From an uncultured Roseovarius sp. (GTDB lineage: Bacteria > Pseudomonadota > Alphaproteobacteria > Rhodobacterales > Rhodobacteraceae), in NCBI GenBank assembly GCA_913055965.1, contig CAJXKX010000169.1:1-5431 (forward strand): a DNA stretch of 5,431 nt, in the 5' to 3' direction. The notes under the pieces were generated by a model. That model did no database searches. It was given only the letters and a program-made list of their open reading frames with translations, and had not been told where the DNA came from. Of the stretch, positions 1-5,431 are shown piece after piece (position 1 is the stretch's first letter; each line of letters opens with the position of its first letter). The position numbers and the translations under genes are program-made.

Positions 1-958
1 CGCGCAGCGCCTCGGCGACCTGCAGCGTCTCGTCGATCTCGATGGTGCCGATCCAGTGGCGCGCAAAGAGCAGCAGCGGCACCGTCAGCACCAGTGCGAT
101 CCCGAGGCGGAATTCGGGATCGTTGCGCAGCCCGGGCCGCGCCGTGGGAACCGTGTCGGACGAAAAGGTGAGCCGCGACAGCGCGAGAAAGAGGAAGGCG
201 AAGATCGCGATCTCCCCGACCGTGCCCGAGCCGCCGTTCTGCAGCCCGCCCACCGGCGAGATCCCGCTTGTCGCCATGGTGGACATCGCATGGATGAGCG
301 CCACGAAGGCACGCTCTCCGTCGGCCATCAGCACGATCCACAGGGTCAGAGTGAGCGCCATGTAGACCGGCGTGAGCGTGCGGGTGGCCATCGCCACCCG
401 CCGCGAGGGCAGCGCACGCTGGAACCGGCCCAGCATTGCGTCGTCCTGCCCCGGTTCGGCGCGCACCGTCACCTCGAAGCCGCCGAGGCTCATCGGCGCA
501 AGCACCGCCGAGGCGGAAATCCAGATCAGCAGACCGCCCGCCCAGCCGACGAGGCCGCGCCACAGGTGCAGGCTGTCGGCCAGCCGGCCCGGCACCTCGA
601 ACAGGGTCGCGCCGGTCGTGGTGAGGCTCGACACCATCTCGACATAGGCGTTGAGAAACGTGGTGGTCTGCAGCCCCTCGTAGAAGGGCAGCGCGAGATA
701 GAGCGGCAGCACCAGGTAGGCCAGCAGCAGCGAGCCAAGGTGCTGCGCGTCGGTAGGTTCGCGCCCGGCCACGCGGCCCGAGATCGACAGCCCCGTCGCC
801 AGCACCGCCGCCAGCCCCAGCAGTCCGGAATAGAAGAACGCGCGCGCGACGCTCGTATCGTCGCGCAGCAGCGCGTCGAGCGCGGGCAGCGTCATCATCA
901 GGGCGGCGATCCCGGTGAGGATCAGGAAGAGCGGGAATCGGAGCAGCCGCGCGGTCAT
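1..958 (-). CDS. trkH: TrkH-family potassium uptake protein, 5' part (3' end outside window)
   Basis: This is the potassium-translocating membrane subunit of a Trk system, which works in the inner membrane with TrkA. The frame is open from an ATG at 956-958 to the left edge and gives 319 complete codons; family members are usually about 480-510 residues, so roughly the last third is missing. The N-terminus (MTARLLRFPLFLILTGIAAL) is a membrane helix, and further hydrophobic stretches lie near residues 40-60, 75-92, 135-155, 197-212 and 250-262. Two selectivity-filter-like P-loops are visible: SSLTTTGATLF at residues 110-120 and MSTMATSGISPVGG at 225-238. Both carry the T/S-x-G pattern of TrkH/KtrB proteins. 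The start lies 4 bp after the trkA stop with no strong Shine-Dalgarno sequence in between, so it is probably translated by coupling to trkA. Identity as TrkH family is confident; the subtype is not. Confidence 0.93.
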   Translation of the reverse strand, partial: MTARLLRFPLFLILTGIAALMMTLPALDALLRDDTSVARAFFYSGLLGLAAVLATGLSISGRVAGREPTDAQHLGSLLLAYLVLPLYLALPFYEGLQTTTFLNAYVEMVSSLTTTGATLFEVPGRLADSLHLWRGLVGWAGGLLIWISASAVLAPMSLGGFEVTVRAEPGQDDAMLGRFQRALPSRRVAMATRTLTPVYMALTLTLWIVLMADGERAFVALIHAMSTMATSGISPVGGLQNGGSGTVGEIAIFAFLFLALSRLTFSSDTVPTARPGLRNDPEFRLGIALVLTVPLLLFARHWIGTIEIDETLQVAEALR

Positions 959-962
959 GGGC

Positions 963-2342
963 TCAGAAATAATCCACCGACACCTGCAGCAGCCGCTCGA
1001 CCGCCGCCACATCCGCCGCCAGCGCGAAGATCACCACCACGTCGCCCGCCTCGAGCCGCAGCCCGCCGCTGGGCTTGAAGAGGCCGTCGGGCTTGCGCAC
1101 GCCGCCGACCAGCACGCCCTCGGGAAAATCGATGTCGCGCAGCGCCGCACCGGCGATCGACGAGGTGTCGAGCACCTCGGCCTCAAGAACCTCGCCCTCG
1201 GCATCGCCAACCGAGTAGACGCCGCGCACCTTGCCATGGCGGATATGGCGCAGGATCGAACTGACGGTCGTGGCGCGCGGATTGATATAGGCGTCGATGC
1301 CGAGGGGCTCCATCAGCGGCACCAGCGTGGGGTCGTTGATCAGCGCGATGGCGAAGGGGCAGCCCTCGGCCTTGGCGCGCACGGCGGCGAGCATGTTGGT
1401 CTTGTCGTCATCGGTCACGGCGAGCACCGCATCGGCGCGCGAGATGCCCGCCTCGGCGAGAATCGCCGCGCCCAGCCCGTCGCCATGCAGCACGATGGTG
1501 CGCTCGAGCGCGTCGGCGGCACGCTCGGCGCGGGCGCGGTCCTTCTCGATGACCTTGGCCCGCACGCGCCCGCCCGCCCGCGTCTCGAGCGCTTGCGCCA
1601 CCGACAGGCCGATATTGCCGCCGCCGACGATCACCGCGCGCTCCTGCCGGGTCTGGGCCTTGCCGAACACCTCGAGCGTGCGCGGCACGTCTTCGACCGG
1701 GGCGAAGAGATAGCATTCGTCCTCGGCAAAGAGCTGATCGCCGGATTCCGGCGCAAAGAGCCGCCCGTCGCGGCGCACCGCCAGCACCACCACCCGCAGC
1801 GTCGAGAACAGGTCGCTCAACTGCCGCAGCGGCGTGTTGAGCACCGGGCAATCCTCGTCGAGCCGCAGCCCCAGAAGCTGCGCCTCGCCGCCGAGGAACA
1901 TCTCGGTATCGAAGGCGACCGGCGTCGCCAGCCTGCGCAGCGCGGCGCGGGCGACCTCGCGCTCGGGGCTGATCATCACGTCGATGGGCATGTGATCGCG
2001 GCGGTAGAGATCGGCATAGGCGGGGTCGAGATAGGTCTGGCTGCGCAGCCGCGCGATCTTGCGCCCGATGCCGAACACCGAATGCGCCACCTGGCAGGTG
2101 ACCATGTTGACCTCGTCGGAATAGGTCGCGGCGATGATCATCTCGGCGTCGCGCGCGCCCGCCTGGTCGAGCACATCTGGATGCGAGGCAAAGCCGATCA
2201 CGCCCTGAACGTCGAGCGTGTCGGTGGCGCGGCGCACCAGTTCGGGGTTGTTGTCGACAACGGTGACGTCGTTGTTCTCGCCCGACAGGTGGCGCGCGAT
2301 CTGCCAGCCCACCTGACCGGCGCCGCAGATGATGACCTTCAT
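963..2342 (-). CDS. trkA: Trk potassium transporter subunit TrkA (two RCK units)
   Basis: This is the cytoplasmic NAD(H)-binding regulatory subunit that gates the TrkH potassium channel. The protein is 459 aa, the usual length for a two-RCK TrkA, and starts at ATG 2340-2342 and ends with TGA at 963-965. It is a tandem duplication. The first Rossmann TrkA-N domain starts at residue 1 with GAGQVG at 7-12 and an acidic strand end at D30. A TrkA-C domain follows at about 145-225. The second TrkA-N domain has GGGNIG at 240-245 with E266 at the matching position. The second TrkA-C domain spans about 375-455. All expected glycines are intact. It lies 4 bp upstream of trkH in one operon. Upstream is a 340-bp divergent gap rather than the end of ntrX, as would be usual in related alphaproteobacteria. 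Its ribosome binding site is weak (GGGCGGG about 9 nt upstream). Confidence 0.97.
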   Translation of the reverse strand: MKVIICGAGQVGWQIARHLSGENNDVTVVDNNPELVRRATDTLDVQGVIGFASHPDVLDQAGARDAEMIIAATYSDEVNMVTCQVAHSVFGIGRKIARLRSQTYLDPAYADLYRRDHMPIDVMISPEREVARAALRRLATPVAFDTEMFLGGEAQLLGLRLDEDCPVLNTPLRQLSDLFSTLRVVVLAVRRDGRLFAPESGDQLFAEDECYLFAPVEDVPRTLEVFGKAQTRQERAVIVGGGNIGLSVAQALETRAGGRVRAKVIEKDRARAERAADALERTIVLHGDGLGAAILAEAGISRADAVLAVTDDDKTNMLAAVRAKAEGCPFAIALINDPTLVPLMEPLGIDAYINPRATTVSSILRHIRHGKVRGVYSVGDAEGEVLEAEVLDTSSIAGAALRDIDFPEGVLVGGVRKPDGLFKPSGGLRLEAGDVVVIFALAADVAAVERLLQVSVDYF

Positions 2343-2388
2343 GCCGCTTGTCCCGCCCTGACTGAGGCCGCTTGATGACAGAAGCCCG

Positions 2389-2408
2389 CAAACCGGTCAA
2401 TCGGTTTG
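2389..2408. repeat. 7-bp inverted repeat with 6-bp spacer, possible operator near trkA
   Basis: CAAACCG at 2389-2395 is mirrored exactly by CGGTTTG at 2402-2408, with a 6-bp spacer. The element is 47-66 bp upstream of the trkA start. Read on the minus strand it contains TTGACC (2400 to 2395), which resembles a sigma-70 -35 box, but I find no good -10 box 16-18 bp downstream. Its two-fold symmetry and position suit a repressor or LysR-type binding site for trkA; this role is inference. Confidence 0.5.
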
Positions 2409-2413
2409 TCCCG

Positions 2414-2442
2414 GCCGCCGCGCGGGCATGCGGCGCGGCGGC
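2414..2442. repeat. 10-bp perfect GC inverted repeat (hairpin)
   Basis: GCCGCCGCGC at 2414-2423 pairs perfectly with GCGCGGCGGC at 2433-2442 around a 9-nt loop (2424-2432). The stem is all G and C and would be very stable in RNA of either strand. No T-run follows on either strand, so it is not a standard terminator. The surrounding DNA is also GC-rich and low in complexity, so part of the symmetry may be chance. Confidence 0.5.
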
Positions 2443-2459
2443 GCGCGGGAAATGGCGAC

Positions 2460-2489
2460 TTGCGGCGGCGGCCGGTTCGGGGGTAGCAT
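2460..2489 (+). promoter_or_regulatory. Weak sigma-70-like promoter candidate for lysR
   Basis: TTGCGG at 2460-2465 and TAGCAT at 2484-2489 are 18 bp apart. They match TTGACA in its first three positions and TATAAT in four of six. Transcription from here would start near 2496 and give a leader of roughly 190 nt carrying the two hairpins at 2509-2523 and 2541-2566 before the lysR start. An even weaker alternative lies near 2594-2620 (TTGTGT then CATAT). Promoters are hard to call by eye in DNA this rich in GC. Confidence 0.22.
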
Positions 2490-2508
2490 CCTTGCATGAT
2501 CGCGCCGG

Positions 2509-2523
2509 GCACCGCCCCGGTGC
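2509..2523. repeat. 6-bp inverted repeat with 3-nt loop in lysR leader
   Basis: GCACCG at 2509-2514 pairs with CGGTGC at 2518-2523 around the loop CCC. It is 17 bp upstream of the larger 2541-2566 hairpin, and the two together may fold as a small structured leader. Alone it is short enough to be chance in GC-rich sequence. Confidence 0.4.
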
Positions 2524-2540
2524 AGGCCCGCAGGCCCGGA

Positions 2541-2566
2541 CTGTGCGACCGTGCCCTGTCGCACAG
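2541..2566. repeat. 9-bp perfect inverted repeat with 8-nt spacer (hairpin or operator)
   Basis: CTGTGCGAC at 2541-2549 is mirrored exactly by GTCGCACAG at 2558-2566, with spacer CGTGCCCT. This is the least GC-biased long symmetry in the gap. It lies 117 bp upstream of the preferred lysR start. It could be a protein-binding palindrome for autoregulation or an RNA hairpin in the leader. It contains no T-LysR-N11-A core of exact form, and no T-run follows, so a terminator is unlikely. Confidence 0.6.
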
Positions 2567-2667
2567 GTCATAGCGGGCATGCGTGCGTGTCGGTTGTGTT
2601 GCCGCCCCAAGATGTCATATGCGCCGCGTTCGGTCCCCGTGCCGGACCCGACCGACAATCCGTCAGC

Positions 2668-2673
2668 AAGGAG
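2668..2673 (+). promoter_or_regulatory. Shine-Dalgarno sequence that decides the lysR start
   Basis: AAGGAG at 2668-2673 is 9 nt before the in-frame GTG at 2683-2685. No comparable site precedes the more upstream start codons in this frame. This supports the GTG as the start and gives a protein of normal LysR length. Confidence 0.75.
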
Positions 2674-2682
2674 CAAGGCCGC

Positions 2683-3594
2683 GTGCGCCAGACCCGTTCG
2701 AAACCGTCCTACGCCCGTCTTTACGACGATCTGCGCGTGCTGCTTGCCGTGCATCGCTGCGGGTCGATGACGCGGGCCGCCGAAGAGCTGGAGACGACGA
2801 CCTCCACCGTCTCGCGGCAGATCGCGCGGCTGCGCAGCGAACTGGGCATTTCGCCTTTCGTGAAATCGGATGGCGGCTGGCTGCTCAACCCGCGGCTTGC
2901 CTCGCTGATCGAGGCGTTCGAGCATGCCGACGGGATGATCTTTTCCGAACTGAGCCGCGTCAGCGAGAGCGCCCCGGACGCGGCGCGCGATATCCGTATC
3001 AGCGCCCTGCCATCGATCATCTCGCACGTGCTGATCCCGCGCGTGGCCGATCTGTGGCGCGAGCGCGCCCACCTGCGCCCGGTCTTCGAGAACCGGGTCT
3101 ACGAGATCGGCCTCGGCATGTCCGACGTGGCGCTGGTGTTCAACCTGCCCGATAGCGGGCGGCTCAAGACCCGGCGGTGCGGATCGCTGCCTTTCGCGCT
3201 CTATGCGCCGCGCGGCTGGGTGCCGGGCGATGGCTGGGCGAGCCTGACCGACCGCTACGCGGCGCAATATGCCGAGGCGCGGCGGGCGTGGTTCGGCTCG
3301 GAGGCGATGCTCAAGACCGACAGTTTCGCGCAGCTTGTTCCGGCGATGCGCGACCTCGGGCTGGCGGCGGTGCTGCCCACGGTCATCGCCGAGGCCGATC
3401 CCGATCTCGTGCATGTGCCGGGCAGCGGGCTGGACGTCGCGCGCGACCTGCACATCATCTATCACGAGAGCCGCAGCGACGATACCGACCTGCGCGCCGT
3501 GGTCGACTGGATCTGCCGCAACCTTGCCGACCTGCCTGATCCGGCGGCGGCGTTGCCGGAAGCGCAAGAGCGGTTTTACACAATTCAAGGTTGA
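2683..3594 (+). CDS. LysR-family transcriptional regulator
   Basis: This is a cytoplasmic DNA-binding regulator of 303 aa, the normal LysR length. The winged helix-turn-helix covers about residues 15-73, with the family pattern LLAVHRCGSMTRAAEELE at 20-37 and a recognition helix around STVSRQIARLRSELG (41-55). The effector-binding part spans about 103-290 (from DIRISALPSIISHVLIPRVA). The usual wing ending in L-T-x-x-G is replaced by PFVKSDGGWLLNPRL, so this is a divergent member. I chose GTG 2683 over the far upstream start at 2551 because AAGGAG lies 9 nt before it and because the extra 44 residues do not resemble a LysR N-terminus. It runs divergently from trkA and in the same direction as the small membrane-protein gene 64 bp downstream, which is its likeliest target along with itself. 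I do not recognise its ligand. Confidence 0.9.
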   Translation: MRQTRSKPSYARLYDDLRVLLAVHRCGSMTRAAEELETTTSTVSRQIARLRSELGISPFVKSDGGWLLNPRLASLIEAFEHADGMIFSELSRVSESAPDAARDIRISALPSIISHVLIPRVADLWRERAHLRPVFENRVYEIGLGMSDVALVFNLPDSGRLKTRRCGSLPFALYAPRGWVPGDGWASLTDRYAAQYAEARRAWFGSEAMLKTDSFAQLVPAMRDLGLAAVLPTVIAEADPDLVHVPGSGLDVARDLHIIYHESRSDDTDLRAVVDWICRNLADLPDPAAALPEAQERFYTIQG

Positions 3595-3629
3595 ACACGG
3601 CCCTGCATCCCTGCAACCTCCAAGGCAAC

Positions 3630-3650
3630 GAGCAGGAGCAGGAGCAGGAG
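3630..3650 (+). repeat. GAGCAG tandem repeat (3.5 copies) forming the ribosome binding site
   Basis: GAGCAG is repeated exactly at 3630-3635, 3636-3641 and 3642-3647, followed by GAG at 3648-3650. Each junction gives the Shine-Dalgarno core AGGAG, at 3634-3638, 3640-3644 and 3646-3650. The last copy is 8 nt from the ATG at 3659 and is the working site by spacing. A change in copy number would keep the last site in place and mainly alter the number of extra binding sites. Confidence 0.75.
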
Positions 3651-3658
3651 ATACAATC

Positions 3659-4033
3659 ATGCAGCAGGCACTCATTCAGACCGCCGGTCTCGCGGCCCGT
3701 CTGGGGCTCGCGGTATTCTACATGGGGCATGTGGCGGGCACGCTTTCGCCCGGCACGCCGGCCTTCGGGATCGAGACCGGCACCCGCGTGCTCGACCTTG
3801 CGGCGGCGGGGCTGTTCGCGCTGGTGGCGCTGTGGCTGCTGCTGGGCATTTTCAGCCGCGTCGTGGCGCTGATCGGGATGACCGTCTGCGGGGCGGCGAT
3901 CGCGCTGTTCGAGGGCACCGCCCTGACCGTCGCCCCCGCCGCTGCGGGCGTGGCGACGCTGGTGCTGGCGTTTACCGGCGGTGGCCGGATGCGGCTTCAC
4001 GCGGGCGGCTGGCGGATGCGCGGCACATTGTGA
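3659..4033 (+). CDS. Small four-helix membrane protein, possibly DoxX-like
   Basis: This gene encodes a 124-aa hydrophobic protein with no family I can name firmly. Four likely membrane segments are visible, at about residues 9-27, 44-63, 66-85 and 88-107, with a short basic C-terminal tail (GGGRMRLHAGGWRMRGTL). There is no cleavable signal peptide and no obvious catalytic motif. The size, the four-helix layout and the LLLGIFSRVVALIGM stretch at 61-75 recall the DoxX/DoxD-like inner-membrane family, but this is a weak resemblance. The start at ATG 3659 is supported by AGGAG 8 nt upstream; the open frame further upstream overlaps lysR and is a shadow. It follows lysR by 64 bp with no terminator between, so the two may be co-transcribed. 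It converges on the regulator gene ending at 4056, with only 22 bp between the two stops. Confidence 0.8.
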   Translation: MQQALIQTAGLAARLGLAVFYMGHVAGTLSPGTPAFGIETGTRVLDLAAAGLFALVALWLLLGIFSRVVALIGMTVCGAAIALFEGTALTVAPAAAGVATLVLAFTGGGRMRLHAGGWRMRGTL

Positions 4034-4055
4034 GAGACACAAGGGGCCCCGTGCC

Positions 4056-5431
<1,376 letters not shown>

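Larger units (their letters stand above)
2343..2682. other. Divergent intergenic region between trkA and lysR
   Basis: This 340-bp gap separates the trkA start (minus strand) from the preferred lysR start (plus strand), so it must hold the control regions of both unless trkA is read from further upstream. I see no convincing protein gene in it. It holds four perfect inverted repeats, listed separately at 2389-2408, 2414-2442, 2509-2523 and 2541-2566, and one weak plus-strand promoter candidate. None of the hairpins is followed by a T-run, so none looks like an intrinsic terminator on either strand. I do not recognise a known riboswitch or small RNA. The reading frame of lysR stays open back to 2551, but the encoded residues there do not look like a LysR N-terminus. 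Confidence 0.7.

Noticed and set aside
915..2375. 486-codon plus-strand open frame opposite trkA.
   Set aside because: It mirrors trkA in the antisense frame and its product is His/Arg/Ala-rich with no recognisable domain.
2496..2573. A 25-codon plus-strand frame (ATG to TAG) spanning both hairpins in the lysR leader, considered as a leader peptide.
   Set aside because: There is no Shine-Dalgarno sequence before it, and the residues show no run of one amino acid as in attenuator peptides.
2551..2682. Upstream extension of the LysR frame to 2551.
   Set aside because: The 44 extra residues do not resemble a LysR N-terminus, and the GTG at 2683 has a well-placed AAGGAG.
1408..3675. Very long 755-codon minus-strand open frame.
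   Set aside because: It runs antisense to lysR and out of frame within trkA, has a low-complexity Arg/Ala-rich product, and is an effect of high GC.
4034..4055. GGGGCCCC palindrome between the two convergent stops, considered as a terminator.
   Set aside because: It has no loop and no T-run on either strand, so it is not a standard intrinsic terminator.

Overview
The window is high-GC DNA with many GCG, GGC, CTG and ATC codons. The TrkA and TrkH proteins, and the NtrX-type tail of the regulator at the right edge, point to an alphaproteobacterium, most likely Rhodobacterales/Rhodobacteraceae. In that group ntrX is commonly followed by the potassium-uptake genes trkA and trkH. This assignment rests on remembered protein families, not on a search.

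Layout, left to right. (1) 1-958, minus strand: the first 319 residues of a TrkH-type potassium channel subunit, cut by the left edge. (2) 963-2342, minus: a complete trkA (459 aa), 4 bp upstream of trkH and in the same operon. (3) 2343-2682: a 340-bp divergent intergenic region with no convincing gene but four perfect inverted repeats and a weak promoter candidate. (4) 2683-3594, plus: a LysR-family regulator, best started at a GTG with a good Shine-Dalgarno sequence. (5) 3659-4033, plus: a 124-aa protein with four hydrophobic segments (possibly DoxX-like), preceded by a tandem repeat that contains three copies of its ribosome binding site. (6) 4056-5431, minus: a sigma-54-type response regulator cut by the right edge.

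The regulator is the main discovery lead. Its receiver and most of its AAA+ domain read like GlrR/QseF of beta/gamma-proteobacteria, including an intact GAFTGA loop. From about the arginine-finger region to the C-terminus it reads like rhodobacterial NtrX, whose own receiver and AAA+ core look quite different. The reading frame is continuous across the junction, and codon preference seems to shift between the halves. It is either a real recombinant regulator or an assembly chimera joined in the conserved AAA+ region, and the sequence alone cannot decide. Genes within about 1 kb of the right edge should be treated with caution.

How the genes fit together: TrkA (NAD-binding gating subunit) and TrkH (membrane pore) form a potassium-uptake system. 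The regulator tail at 4056 is the expected upstream neighbour of trkA. The lysR plus membrane-protein pair lies between them on the opposite strand and splits the usual ntrX-trkA-trkH run. It looks like a small inserted cassette in which the LysR protein probably controls its membrane-protein neighbour.
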